Assembly: GCF_001439785.1 (NCBI RefSeq)
Contig: NZ_JYLI01000002.1
Coordinates: 62,001-126,000 of the forward strand
DNA: 64,000 nucleotides
Origin: Pseudomonas poae
GTDB lineage: Bacteria; Pseudomonadota; Gammaproteobacteria; Pseudomonadales; Pseudomonadaceae
Direction of reading: 5' to 3'
Part shown: one piece after another, positions 36,502 through 45,367 of the stretch
Layout: every line of letters starts with the position of its first letter
Numbering within the stretch: position 1 is the first letter of the stretch
Translations under genes and position numbers: made by a program
Notes under the pieces: generated by a model
The model's database searches: none
Seen by the model: the letters and a program-made list of their open reading frames with translations, nothing else
What the model was told of the DNA's origin: nothing

Positions 36502-37467
36502 ATGCACAAAACCGTCGCCATCCTCATCTTCCCCGGCGTCCAGTCCCTGGACGTGAGCGGACCCATGGATGTGTTCTGCGAGGCGAACCGATTCCTCGCG
36601 CCCGAGGACCATTACCAACTGGAAGTGATCGGTGTGGGTCACGGCGTGATGGCCGCCTCCAATGGGTTGTCGCTGCAAGCCCACAAACACTACAGCGAAG
36701 CTCTGCAAACCTGTGACCTGCTGCTGGTCGCCGGCGGCCCGCAGTTGCCCTTCGAGGACTTCGGCGCGCAGTTCTATGATTGGCTGCGCGGCGCAGCGGC
36801 CCGCTCGCAGCGCTTCGGGTCGATCTGCAACGGCGCGTTCATGCTCGCGCGTGCCGGTTTGCTGGGCGGGAAAACCGTGACAACGCATTGGAACGATGCC
36901 GCTGACCTGGCGCGTCTGTGCCCCTCGACGCGGGTAGAGGCCGACCGTCTTTACGTGCAGGACGGCAACCTCTACACCTCGGCCGGTGTGACGGCGGGTA
37001 TCGATTTGTCGTTGTACCTGCTGGCCCAGGATCACGGGCCGGAGGTGGCCTTGAGCGTGGCCAAGCGCCTGGTGGTGTTCACCCAGCGTTCGGGCGGGCA
37101 GTCGCAGTTCAGCCCATTTCTCACACCCCATGCCGACACGTCCTCGGCGGTGGCTCGGGTGCAGTTGTATGTGTTGGCCAATTTAACCGGGGATTTGACC
37201 ATCGCCGATCTGGCCAGGGCGGCCAGCATGAGTGCGCGCAATTTCTCCCGGGTGTTCGCCCGTGAAGCGCACATCACCCCGGCGGAGTTCGTCGAGCGTG
37301 CACGCGTGGACGCCGCGCGGGTGATGCTCGAAAGCACCCGCGCGCCGCTCAAGACGGTGGCTTATCAATGCGGCTTTCGCGATGCACAGCACATGCGCAG
37401 GGTGTTCAGCCGCCGGCTGGGGGTGACGCCGCAGCGGTTCAGGCTCAACTTCGCCGCACCGGTTTGA
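36502..37467 (+). CDS. GlxA-family transcriptional regulator (DJ-1/PfpI + AraC)
   Basis: A 321-residue regulator. The N-terminal DJ-1/PfpI amidotransferase-like domain (about 1-185) carries the elbow cysteine in FGSICNGAFMLARAGLL. The C-terminal AraC DNA-binding domain (about 220-321) has two HTHs (MSARNFSRVFAREAHITPAE and the CGFRDAQHMRRVFSRRLGV region). Members often control amino-acid or amine catabolism. Its place beside the polyamine locus is suggestive but no target is shown. It is convergent with hacB. Confidence 0.9.
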   Translation: MHKTVAILIFPGVQSLDVSGPMDVFCEANRFLAPEDHYQLEVIGVGHGVMAASNGLSLQAHKHYSEALQTCDLLLVAGGPQLPFEDFGAQFYDWLRGAAARSQRFGSICNGAFMLARAGLLGGKTVTTHWNDAADLARLCPSTRVEADRLYVQDGNLYTSAGVTAGIDLSLYLLAQDHGPEVALSVAKRLVVFTQRSGGQSQFSPFLTPHADTSSAVARVQLYVLANLTGDLTIADLARAASMSARNFSRVFAREAHITPAEFVERARVDAARVMLESTRAPLKTVAYQCGFRDAQHMRRVFSRRLGVTPQRFRLNFAAPV

Positions 37468-37500
37468 GGCACCGGTTTGAGAGTGCCGCTCGACCAATGC

Positions 37501-39855
37501 CTACCGCGCTGGCAGCAGCTTGAGCGTGCCGCGCGTGTTGGCGGTGACTTCCTCGTCGCTGAAATGCGCCTGTTCGTAACCGCCTTCGATGTAGGTCTGT
37601 GCCTGGTCGCTGTAATGCGCGTCGAACGGCACTCCACTTTGCCCGACCGGGTTGATGGTGAGGGCGTGGGCGGCGTCGGCGAAGTCGATCAGGCGTCGGG
37701 TAGAGGGGCCGTAGGTGACGGGCCAGGGCGCCGGGCCGATAGGGGCTGACTGGTTGTTCGGCACTTCGTGGGTGCCGGGCGCCGGGAAGGGGCCGACGTT
37801 GACGATCTGGTCCAGCGGTTTCTGCGAGCCCAGCGGGTGGCCGTGGGTCAGGGTGTGCGCCTTGCCCCATTGCCACTGCGTCGGATCCTCACCGAAGGTG
37901 GCCTTCAAATGGCTCAGGCTGTTGTCCCAGGCGCGTTTGACGGTGTCGGCGCGCTTGCCGTCCCACCAGGGCGAGTCCGCTGACGCGGCCAGGCGCGGCA
38001 GCGCGGCGTCGATCACGCGAGTGCTGAGCAGGGTCTTGAACAGTGCGTCGCCGAGTTTCGGCTGGAACGCCGCCTCTGCGAGGTTGAACAGCAATTGGTT
38101 GAACAGCGTGGCGCTGGTGGAGTCGAGCGGGTAATCACCTTTCCACACCGCCAGTTGCTCCACCAACCGCAACTGGGCCGGGTCCTTGACCTCCTCGCGC
38201 AGCACCGGCAACAACGGCGCCAGCAGGCGCGGGCCGAACGCTGTGGTGGTGCCCAATTGCAGGGCCTGGCTGTTGGTGACGTTCCACTTCACGCTGTTGT
38301 CGCTCAACTGCATATTCAACTGCTGACCCCGGTCGGGCAGGTTGTAATAGCCGGGGATTTCCACGCCGGTGGGCGATACCGGCTGGGCATTGGCGGACAC
38401 CACGTAACCCCGCGCCGGGTTTTCTTCCTGCGGGTTGGCGCTGAACGGGTAGAAGCCCAGTTTGTCGCCCTCGTGTGTGCTGCCGTCGAGGATCAACCCG
38501 GCCTTCACGCCCGGCGGGCGAATCGGCAATTGCGCCGCCGCCCACCAGCCAATGTCGCCCTTGGCGTTGGCCCACACGATATTCAGGCCCGGCGCCGACA
38601 CTTTGGAAGACGCGGCGCGCGCCTTGTCCAGGGTGTCGGCGCGATTGAGTTCGTAGAAACCTTCAAGGCTGCGGTTGTCGGTGTCGAGAAATGCCCACCA
38701 CATGGCAATCGGCGTCGTGCCGGTGTTATCGCCGAGCACGTTATTGATGATCGGGCCGTGGGGCGAGCGGCGCAGGGTGAGGGTGACCGGCTCCTGGCCC
38801 TTGACCGCAATCTGCTGCTCGCTGCTGGTCATGTCCACCCATTGGCCGTGGTACCAGACCTGGTTGGGGTTGTCCGGGTTGGTCTTCTCGGCGATCAGGT
38901 CGAGGTCATCGTTCTGGAACATGGTCAGGCTCCAGCCGAAGTCCAGGTTGTGCCCCAGAAACGCCGTCGGCGACAGTGCGTTGTGGTAGCCGTACAGCTC
39001 AAAACCCGGCGCCGACAGCTGCGCCTCGTACCACACCGACGGCACCGAAAAACGAATATGTGGATCGCCCGCCAGCAACGGCTTGCCGCTCTGCGTGCGG
39101 CTGCCACTGATGGCCCAGGCGTTGCTGCCTTCGAACTGCGGCAAACCGTTGTCGGCCAGGGCCTGGTCGCTCAACCGGGCGAGGGCGCCAAGGTGTTGCC
39201 AGTCGCGGGTCGCCAGGTTCAGCGCTCCCCTGGGTTGCCAGTCGAGGTCGAAGACCTTCAGGTAGTCGCTGCCCAACTGGTCGTGGATATAGGTCAGCAA
39301 CGGCTCGGTGCGAAACGCGGCGGCAAAGCTGTAGGCCATGTACCCGGCGACGCTGACGCTGTCCTCGGCGGTGAACGGTCGCCTGGCAATGCCCAACACG
39401 TCGAACTCCAGGGGGCTGGGGTGGCCGGCCTGATACTGGTTGATTCCGTCGAGGTAGGCTTGCAGGGCTTTCCAGGTCGCGGACTCGTGATCCATGTGCG
39501 CCACATAGTCAGCGGCGCGCTCGCGAATGCGCAGGCTGCGAAACAGCTTGTCGGTCTCCAGCAGTTTGGGCCCCAGCACCTCGGCCAGTTCGCCACGGGC
39601 CAGACGCCGCATCATCTCCATCTGGAACAGCCGGTCCTGGGCCTGCACATAGCCGAGGGCGCGATACAGGTCTGCCTCGTTGCCAGCGCGAATGTGCGGC
39701 ACGCCGCGCTCGTCGTAGCGCACGGTGACCGAGCCTTGCAGGTTGGCCAGTGTCACCGTGCCCTGGCGGGTCGGCTGTTTGCTGTAGACATACCCGCCAA
39801 CGCCGGCCATGACGGCGACAATCAGCAGGGCAAGCACGATCAGGCTGCGTTTCAT
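37501..39855 (-). CDS. hacB: Penicillin acylase-family AHL acylase, HacB-like
   Basis: A 784-residue Ntn-hydrolase of the penicillin G acylase family. A membrane-anchor or signal segment (residues 4-23) precedes the alpha chain. The predicted self-cleavage point and new N-terminal nucleophile is G243/S244 in QFEGSNAWAISGS. The beta chain continues to NTRGTLKLLPAR. In P. aeruginosa the gene next to spuH (PA0305) is hacB, an N-acyl-homoserine-lactone acylase. The identical position here, with only the HD and GlxA genes between, supports the name. Substrate range (AHLs versus beta-lactams) is inferred. The start at 39855 follows AAGGAC. Confidence 0.82.
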   Translation of the reverse strand: MKRSLIVLALLIVAVMAGVGGYVYSKQPTRQGTVTLANLQGSVTVRYDERGVPHIRAGNEADLYRALGYVQAQDRLFQMEMMRRLARGELAEVLGPKLLETDKLFRSLRIRERAADYVAHMDHESATWKALQAYLDGINQYQAGHPSPLEFDVLGIARRPFTAEDSVSVAGYMAYSFAAAFRTEPLLTYIHDQLGSDYLKVFDLDWQPRGALNLATRDWQHLGALARLSDQALADNGLPQFEGSNAWAISGSRTQSGKPLLAGDPHIRFSVPSVWYEAQLSAPGFELYGYHNALSPTAFLGHNLDFGWSLTMFQNDDLDLIAEKTNPDNPNQVWYHGQWVDMTSSEQQIAVKGQEPVTLTLRRSPHGPIINNVLGDNTGTTPIAMWWAFLDTDNRSLEGFYELNRADTLDKARAASSKVSAPGLNIVWANAKGDIGWWAAAQLPIRPPGVKAGLILDGSTHEGDKLGFYPFSANPQEENPARGYVVSANAQPVSPTGVEIPGYYNLPDRGQQLNMQLSDNSVKWNVTNSQALQLGTTTAFGPRLLAPLLPVLREEVKDPAQLRLVEQLAVWKGDYPLDSTSATLFNQLLFNLAEAAFQPKLGDALFKTLLSTRVIDAALPRLAASADSPWWDGKRADTVKRAWDNSLSHLKATFGEDPTQWQWGKAHTLTHGHPLGSQKPLDQIVNVGPFPAPGTHEVPNNQSAPIGPAPWPVTYGPSTRRLIDFADAAHALTINPVGQSGVPFDAHYSDQAQTYIEGGYEQAHFSDEEVTANTRGTLKLLPAR

Positions 39856-39973
39856 GGACGGTCCTTGGTCAGTCGCCTTCAAAGGTCATCGAAGTCTAAT
39901 GGGTTTGGCGATGAAATGCCGAACGCCACCTCGACAGCCGAGGTTCAAGTGGGCCGCACGTCGCTGGGGCACT

Positions 39974-41110
39974 ATGGCGCGGGATACTTTCGAGCTTTTT
40001 ACCATGACCTGCGCCCTGCAACCTTTGCCTGCCCCGCTGCGTCCCGAGTTGGCTTACACCGGCTGCCTGGAGTCGCCTTCGCTGATTGCCGGTTTTTTGC
40101 GACACCCGCCTGTTGGGTTTGACGCGCAGGTTTCCCGCCAGGGCCTGCCGCACTTTTTTACGCCCTTCGACCTGCTGACCACCGCCGACGACGCATTCGT
40201 GGAACGTGTGCGCGGCTGGCCAGGCTACGGGCTCTGGCAGGCCTGGCTGCGGATCGACAGCTGCTTCGTGGGCACCACCGTCAGCGAATATGCGCCGTTT
40301 CCCCAGGGTGTGCCGCCCCAGGACCTTGCCCAATGGCTGCAATATGAATGCGCGCCGCAGCGTGCGCTCACCATCGTCAAGGACGTGCCGTGCCAATCGC
40401 CGCTGCTGAGCGAGGCAGACAATCACTACGCGCAAGCCTTGATCGATGACTGCACGCGCCGCGGCTTCATCAGCGTGGAAGGCCAGGCGCTGGCATATGT
40501 GCCGATCGACTTCAGCAGCGTCGACGACTACCTCGCGCGCCTGTCCCACAGCCGTCGCCGCAATATCCGGCGCAAACTGCGCAGCCGCGAGGCGCTGCAG
40601 ATCGAGGTGCTGCACACCGGCGACGCGCGCTTCAACGACGACGCCTGGCTGGCGCGCCTCTATGCGCTGTATCGCGCGGTTTACGACCAGAGCGACATCC
40701 ATTTTGACCTGCTCACGCCGGCGTTCTTCACCGAGCTGCTGCGCGACGCCCACAGCCATGGGCACGTGTTCTGTTACTGGCACTGCGACGAACTGGTCGG
40801 CTACAACCTGTGCTACGTGCAGGACGGCAAGTTGCTCGACAAGTACATCGGCCTCAACTACCCGCTGGCGCTGGACTTCAACCTGTACGTGGTCAGTTGG
40901 TTCGTGAACCTGGAATACGCCATCGCCCAGGGCCTGGCTTTTTACGTGGCGGGCTGGACCGACCCTGAGGTCAAGGCCAGCCTCGGCGCCAGCTTCACCT
41001 TCACCCGCCATCTGGTGTGGGTGCGCAACCCGTTGCTGCGCAAGCTGGGCAACCACTGGCGTCATCACTTTGAAAGCGACACCCAATGGCATCGGGAGCA
41101 CATCTCATGA
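39974..41110 (+). CDS. GNAT/FemAB-like acyltransferase, unknown substrate
   Basis: A protein of 378 residues if started at 39974 (MARDTFELF), or 368 from 40004. The C-terminal half has a BioF2/GNAT-like acetyltransferase layout (SRRRNIRRKLRSREALQIEV, then YALYRAVYDQSDIHFDLL and VFCYWHCDELVGYNLCYVQDG). This pattern is seen in FemAB-like peptidyl or aminoacyl transferases. The stop overlaps the start of the arginase-like gene (ATGA), so the two products are made together and probably act in one pathway. The function is not known. Confidence 0.7.
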   Translation: MARDTFELFTMTCALQPLPAPLRPELAYTGCLESPSLIAGFLRHPPVGFDAQVSRQGLPHFFTPFDLLTTADDAFVERVRGWPGYGLWQAWLRIDSCFVGTTVSEYAPFPQGVPPQDLAQWLQYECAPQRALTIVKDVPCQSPLLSEADNHYAQALIDDCTRRGFISVEGQALAYVPIDFSSVDDYLARLSHSRRRNIRRKLRSREALQIEVLHTGDARFNDDAWLARLYALYRAVYDQSDIHFDLLTPAFFTELLRDAHSHGHVFCYWHCDELVGYNLCYVQDGKLLDKYIGLNYPLALDFNLYVVSWFVNLEYAIAQGLAFYVAGWTDPEVKASLGASFTFTRHLVWVRNPLLRKLGNHWRHHFESDTQWHREHIS

Positions 41111-41985
41111 CGGCCCTGGTACCGCTGATCCTCGATTTCGACGCGGCTGTGAGTGACATTCCCGACGCGGTGCACCTGCCGTTGCAGGCCTGGCAGGAAA
41201 CCATCCGCTTCGGCTGTCGCTGGAAGCAGTTCAACGCGTTGGAAAAAGCCCTGGATGCGCGCATGCCCGGCCAGCATGGCTGTGTATTTACCGGCAGCGG
41301 CGACTATCACCACCTCAGTCATCTGCTGCTCAAGCGCCTGCCCGCGCAGCCGACATTTCAGCTGATCATCTGCGACAACCACCCCGACAACATGCGCTAC
41401 CCGTTCGGCATCCACTGTGGTTCATGGGTGTACTGGGCCAGCCGTCTGCCGCAGGTCGAGCATGTGCATGTGCTGGGTATCGGCTCGCAGGACATCGGCC
41501 GGGGCCACGCCTGGGAAAATCACTGGTCGCCGCTGCTCAAGGGCAAGCTGACCTACTGGAACGTCAACGTCGACACGCGCTGGATGAACTGGGTTGGCTG
41601 TGGCCGCAGCAATCGCGCCTTTGGCGATGCCGATGAGCTGATGAGCGCATTTCTGGCACAGTTTGATCGCGCGCTGCCGGTGTACCTGTCCATCGACAAG
41701 GACGTGCTGAGCCCGGACGTGGTGAACACCAACTGGGATCAGGGTGAGTTTCTGGAGCATCACCTGGCCGCATTGATCGAGGCCTGTCAGGGCCGGATTA
41801 TCGGGGCCGACATCACTGGCGACGTGTCCGAATACCATTATCAGGGCGCGTTCAAGCGCTGGCTGAGTGCGTCGGACGGCCAGGTGGCGCTACCGCCGGA
41901 TCAGGTGCGGATCTGGCAGCAGCAACAGAACGCGCTGAACGCGCGGCTGGTCAGGCAGATTCATCAAGGTTGGGCTGCCAGGTAA
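41107..41985 (+). CDS. Arginase/ureohydrolase-superfamily protein, atypical
   Basis: A 292-residue protein with the metal-ligand skeleton of the arginase/agmatinase/HDAC fold: GSGDYHH (H68/H69), DNHPD (D90, H92, D94) and SIDKD (D197, D199). All six expected Mn-type ligands are therefore present. The surrounding sequence (PFGIHCGSWVYW, GIGSQDIGRGHAWENHW) is unlike arginase or agmatinase, so a different guanidino or amide substrate is likely. The start at 41107 overlaps the GNAT-like gene. The 3' end overlaps the convergent DMT gene by 35 bases. Confidence 0.72.
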   Translation: MTALVPLILDFDAAVSDIPDAVHLPLQAWQETIRFGCRWKQFNALEKALDARMPGQHGCVFTGSGDYHHLSHLLLKRLPAQPTFQLIICDNHPDNMRYPFGIHCGSWVYWASRLPQVEHVHVLGIGSQDIGRGHAWENHWSPLLKGKLTYWNVNVDTRWMNWVGCGRSNRAFGDADELMSAFLAQFDRALPVYLSIDKDVLSPDVVNTNWDQGEFLEHHLAALIEACQGRIIGADITGDVSEYHYQGAFKRWLSASDGQVALPPDQVRIWQQQQNALNARLVRQIHQGWAAR

Positions 41986-42364
41986 CGCCCTTTTCCTCGG
42001 GGCTTTCCTGGCGCGCCAGGCACAGAATACCCGCCACGATCAGCAGACCGCCGATGACCTTGGCAATTGTCAGCGTGTCGTCGAACAGCCACACCGACAC
42101 TAGCGTCACGCTGATCAGCTCCAGGTAGGACGCCGCGAACGCAGGGCCGATGGGCGCGTGCTTCATCAAGGTCATCCAGGTGAAGAACGCACCGATGTAG
42201 CCGACAAACGCGCCGTAGATCCAGGGGTGACCAAACACCCTGGCGAGCCAGGCCACGTCCATGGCCAGGGGCTCGGCGTGGATCGAGGCATACTTGAAAC
42301 TGACCTGGGCCAGGGTGTCGAAAAAGATCAGCGAGAGAAAACCCAGGATATAAAAACGCTTCAT
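41951..42364 (-). CDS. Small DMT/EamA-type membrane protein (partner A)
   Basis: A 137-residue protein with four hydrophobic segments, of the EmrE/ArnE-ArnF-like drug/metabolite transporter class (SFKYASIHAEPL at the first helix end, GPAFAASYLELISVTLVSVWLF in the conserved third/fourth helix region). It has a charged C-terminal tail. Start 42364 overlaps the stop of the partner gene by one base. Paired small DMT proteins usually form a heterodimer. Substrate unknown. Its last 35 bases overlap the convergent arginase-like gene. Confidence 0.78.
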   Translation of the reverse strand: MKRFYILGFLSLIFFDTLAQVSFKYASIHAEPLAMDVAWLARVFGHPWIYGAFVGYIGAFFTWMTLMKHAPIGPAFAASYLELISVTLVSVWLFDDTLTIAKVIGGLLIVAGILCLARQESPEEKGVTWQPNLDESA

Positions 42365-42720
42365 CAGTCGAACCCCACAACGACAGTGCCCAGGGCGATC
42401 AGCAGGATGCCGATCAAGCGCCATTTGGTCAGGCTTTCTTTGAACCACAGGCGGCCGGCAATCATGATCACCACGATATTGAACGAGCCCAGCATCACTG
42501 CCACCGACAACGGCACCAGCGACAGGAAGGCCAGCCACAGCACGAACTCGATCACGTAGAGACCGATGCCGATCCAGAACCAGTGGCGCGCGAGCATGTG
42601 GCGCCAGTGGGCCATGCCGGAAAACTCTGCGCTGTTGGTGGCGGCGGCCTTGAAGGCCAGTTGGCCGGAGGTGTCAACGATGACGTTGAGGATCCAGAGG
42701 ATGAAGGTCAGTTGGCTCAT
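42364..42720 (-). CDS. Small DMT/EamA-type membrane protein (partner B)
   Basis: A 118-residue four-helix membrane protein with DTSGQLAFKAAA in helix one and VPLSVAVMLGSFNIVVIMIAGRLWF in the conserved helix, like ArnE/ArnF and SMR proteins. It is the first gene of a two-gene unit with the protein encoded at 41951. The pair could flip a lipid-linked sugar or export a small metabolite; no arn genes are adjacent. Confidence 0.78.
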   Translation of the reverse strand: MSQLTFILWILNVIVDTSGQLAFKAAATNSAEFSGMAHWRHMLARHWFWIGIGLYVIEFVLWLAFLSLVPLSVAVMLGSFNIVVIMIAGRLWFKESLTKWRLIGILLIALGTVVVGFD

Positions 42721-42819
42721 GGGATCTGTGCGGTGGTCTTGGAGCGGCCAACATACCGCAGCCGGTCGACACGGTTTTCGAAGTTCGCTGGCGCAACAGC
42801 CTACGTTCAGGTTGCCTGC

Positions 42820-43404
42820 TCAGGGTGCAGCGCCGGCCGAACTCCATTGGCAATAGCAGCCCACCGCGAGGGTGTGGGTGGCGTTGACCTCGCGTCCGCC
42901 CTCCAGCGCCTGCAGGATCGGTTCGATAAAACTGTTACCGGCGTTGCACGTGAGCCCTTCGCTGTAGGGCCCGAAGTAGGCGAGCTTGCCGCTGCGGTCC
43001 CAGATACCCACGGCCGGGCTGGCCGGCAGCTGGTCGGCGCCGGGCAGCGAGTCGAGCGGTTTGAGCGCCAGCAGGTTGGCGGGCAACCGGCCCTGACTGC
43101 CGGGCTTTTGCACGGCGTAGAACTCGACGCCCTTGGGCGCGTAGTGCTCGATCAGTTCGCCCAGGTGCTGCTGGTTGCCGACCGTGCACGGGCAGGCCGG
43201 GTCCCAGAAGTGCACCAGACGAATCGGGCCGGGCCCGGTCAGTTCGGCGGGCAGGCGCAGCGAATCGCCGGAGAACACCGTCGTGTGTGCGCTGAAGGCG
43301 CGCAGGTAGCGGCCCTGAAACCAGGCATACGCCGCCCACAGCACGCCAGCGCAGAGGACCAGCAACAGGCCGGCGAACAGGGCGGAACGGTGGGTCTGTC
43401 GCAT
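42820..43404 (-). CDS. Thioredoxin-like protein (DUF6436 type), membrane-anchored
   Basis: A 194-residue protein with one N-terminal membrane segment (about residues 10-27). A periplasmic thioredoxin-like domain follows, bearing CPCTVGNQQH after VHFWDPA where a CxxC redox motif would sit; here it is C-P-C. It has further cysteines near the C-terminus (GLTCNAG, VGCYCQW). A disulfide or metal-handling role is possible but not shown. It is divergent from the alpha/beta hydrolase gene. Confidence 0.65.
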   Translation of the reverse strand: MRQTHRSALFAGLLLVLCAGVLWAAYAWFQGRYLRAFSAHTTVFSGDSLRLPAELTGPGPIRLVHFWDPACPCTVGNQQHLGELIEHYAPKGVEFYAVQKPGSQGRLPANLLALKPLDSLPGADQLPASPAVGIWDRSGKLAYFGPYSEGLTCNAGNSFIEPILQALEGGREVNATHTLAVGCYCQWSSAGAAP

Positions 43405-43503
43405 TCGGATTGATCCTCAAGGGTCGCGTAGCTTGCCATGCCTGCCCCGACAGATGAATATCGCGGCTCGATCTTCATCTTCACCGTGAGTCTGGAACCC
43501 TTT

Positions 43504-44439
43504 ATGCCTGTCACCTTTGACCCCGATCACCTGCGCGCCAGTTTGCGCCCGCTGGTGGATGCGCAACCGCTGTCAGCCGAGGCGCGGGTGTACCAGCGGT
43601 TCTACGGGCTCGACTTGCCTGCGCGCAAGGTGGCGAGCCGTCTGGGGCGCTTCGACGTGGACGGGTTCGAGGTGGTGGCGCAGGTATGGTGGCCGCCGGT
43701 GCCGGTGGCGACGATGTTTCTGTTTCATGGCTTCTATGACCACATGGGGCTGTATCGGCATGTGGTGGACTGGGCGCTGGAACAGGGTTTTGTGGTGATC
43801 GCCTGCGACCTGCCCGGGCACGGTTTGTCCAGCGGCATGCGCGCCAGCATCGATGATTTCGCGGTGTATCAGCACGTGGTGCACGGGTTGTTCGAGCAGG
43901 CCCGGGCGTTGCATTTGCCGCAGCCCTGGCATTTGTTCGGGCAAAGCACCGGCGGCGCGGTGGTGGTGGACCACTTGCTCAGCCACGGCACCGACAGCCC
44001 GGCCCAAGGCAAGGTCCTGCTGCTGTCGCCGTTGGTGCGTCCGCGCGCCTGGGGTTGGTCGCAGCTCAGCTATTACCTGCTGCGGCCGTTCGTCAAAGGC
44101 ATCGCGCGGCGGTTCAGCGAGAACACCCACGACCCCGAATTCAAACCGTTTCTTGAGGCCGACCCGCTGCAACCCCGGCAATTGCCCACCGCCTGGGTGG
44201 GGGCGCTGGTGCAATGGATCAAGCGCATCGAAGCGGCGCCACGCAGCGCAAGGCGCGTGGTGATTGTGCAGGGCGAGGAAGACATGACGGTGGACTGGCA
44301 GCACAACCTGCAGGTGCTGCGCAGCAAGTTCGAACAACCCGAGGTGCTGATGTTGCCCAGGGGCAGGCATCATCTGGCCAATGAGATTGCGCCGATTCGT
44401 GCAGAGTACTTCCGTTATTTGACGGACCACTTGAAGTAA
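43504..44439 (+). CDS. Alpha/beta hydrolase (monoacylglycerol lipase-like)
   Basis: A 311-residue alpha/beta hydrolase. The nucleophile elbow is GQSTGG, the oxyanion region is FLFHGFYDHMGLYRHV, the DLPGHGLSSGMRASID segment is typical of monoacylglycerol lipase-like enzymes, and the catalytic His lies in LPRGRHHLANE near the C-terminus. The start at 43504 (MPVTFDPDHLRAS) is preferred; 43438 would add 22 residues of low similarity. No signal peptide. Substrate is probably a lipid ester but not determined. Confidence 0.82.
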   Translation: MPVTFDPDHLRASLRPLVDAQPLSAEARVYQRFYGLDLPARKVASRLGRFDVDGFEVVAQVWWPPVPVATMFLFHGFYDHMGLYRHVVDWALEQGFVVIACDLPGHGLSSGMRASIDDFAVYQHVVHGLFEQARALHLPQPWHLFGQSTGGAVVVDHLLSHGTDSPAQGKVLLLSPLVRPRAWGWSQLSYYLLRPFVKGIARRFSENTHDPEFKPFLEADPLQPRQLPTAWVGALVQWIKRIEAAPRSARRVVIVQGEEDMTVDWQHNLQVLRSKFEQPEVLMLPRGRHHLANEIAPIRAEYFRYLTDHLK

Positions 44440-44483
44440 TTCAGGTCGCAAGCTGGGAAGGGGCTTGTTCCCTCCCACCTTGT

Positions 44484-45236
44484 TTACGGTGCCAGGCTTG
44501 AAGTGCTTTGGCCCACTGCCAATCCTGCCCGGATGGCCGCCAGCGCCGCCTGGTAATACGCCTTGCCCTGTGGCGACTCTGCAAAGGTCGCGAATTCTTC
44601 CAGCTCCGGGTCGGACAGATCCCGATAGACGTACAGCAGGGTGTTGTTCAGGTCCTTATCGATCTGCTGCATTAACCGTTCGCGCTGCCCGTTCAACATG
44701 CCCTGGGCCTGACCACCGCCGAGCAGGCCGGGGATCATCTGGCTCAGGCTGTCGGCCGCCACCCCGGCAATCGCCAGACTGACTTCCGCGCCGGCTTCAC
44801 GGGCGGGCAACGCCTGGGCCAGGTGGCCGATGATCAGGCTGCGGGTAGCGTCGGCCTGGATTTTCGGCAAGCCATGGGCGTTTTTCGCCAGTTGGTCGCG
44901 GCGCGTGGCCAGCAACTCGGCGGCGACGATCTTGCGGCCCAGCGGCGACTGGAAAAACCCCAGCGCCGGTTGCGGGTCGGCCAGGTGCTTGCGCAACTGC
45001 GCCTCGGCCCGCTGGTCCATGGCCTGGGCGGCGAAGCGTTTGTTGCTGTTGTCCACCAGCGTCTGGTACACCGCCGGCGGCAGGCTGTTGCGGTAGCGCT
45101 GCTGGGCGGCACTGAGGGCGTCATTGAAATGCGCACGTTGTTCGGCCCAGCCGGCGACCTTGTACAACTGGTCATGGCCGTCTGCCCAGGCGGGCAACAC
45201 GCAGAACATCAGCAAGGAAAAAAACAAACGACGCAT
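44484..45236 (-). CDS. DUF2059-family exported protein
   Basis: A 250-residue protein with a signal peptide (cleavage after AWA-DG). The C-terminal region carries a DUF2059 pattern (YVYRDLSDPELEEFATFAESPQGKAYYQAALAAI), which usually follows a helical N-terminal half in periplasmic proteins of unknown function. It is divergent from the 2OG-oxygenase gene at 45368. Confidence 0.75.
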   Translation of the reverse strand: MRRLFFSLLMFCVLPAWADGHDQLYKVAGWAEQRAHFNDALSAAQQRYRNSLPPAVYQTLVDNSNKRFAAQAMDQRAEAQLRKHLADPQPALGFFQSPLGRKIVAAELLATRRDQLAKNAHGLPKIQADATRSLIIGHLAQALPAREAGAEVSLAIAGVAADSLSQMIPGLLGGGQAQGMLNGQRERLMQQIDKDLNNTLLYVYRDLSDPELEEFATFAESPQGKAYYQAALAAIRAGLAVGQSTSSLAP

Positions 45237-45367
45237 AAGGACTCCTGTCAGTCGGCCACTATTGTCCGTGTCGGGCGTAGGATTTGTCGAGAAGTCCTAT
45301 CAGTCACCTGACTAAAGTGAGTTCAGTCGCTCGACGGCGCTGTCGGATTCCCAGGCGTATGGATACT

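Noticed and set aside
42284..42720. Membership of the small DMT pair in an aminoarabinose (arn) operon
   Set aside because: No arn gene lies nearby and the ArnB-like gene is 35 kb away, so the name arnE/arnF is not given.
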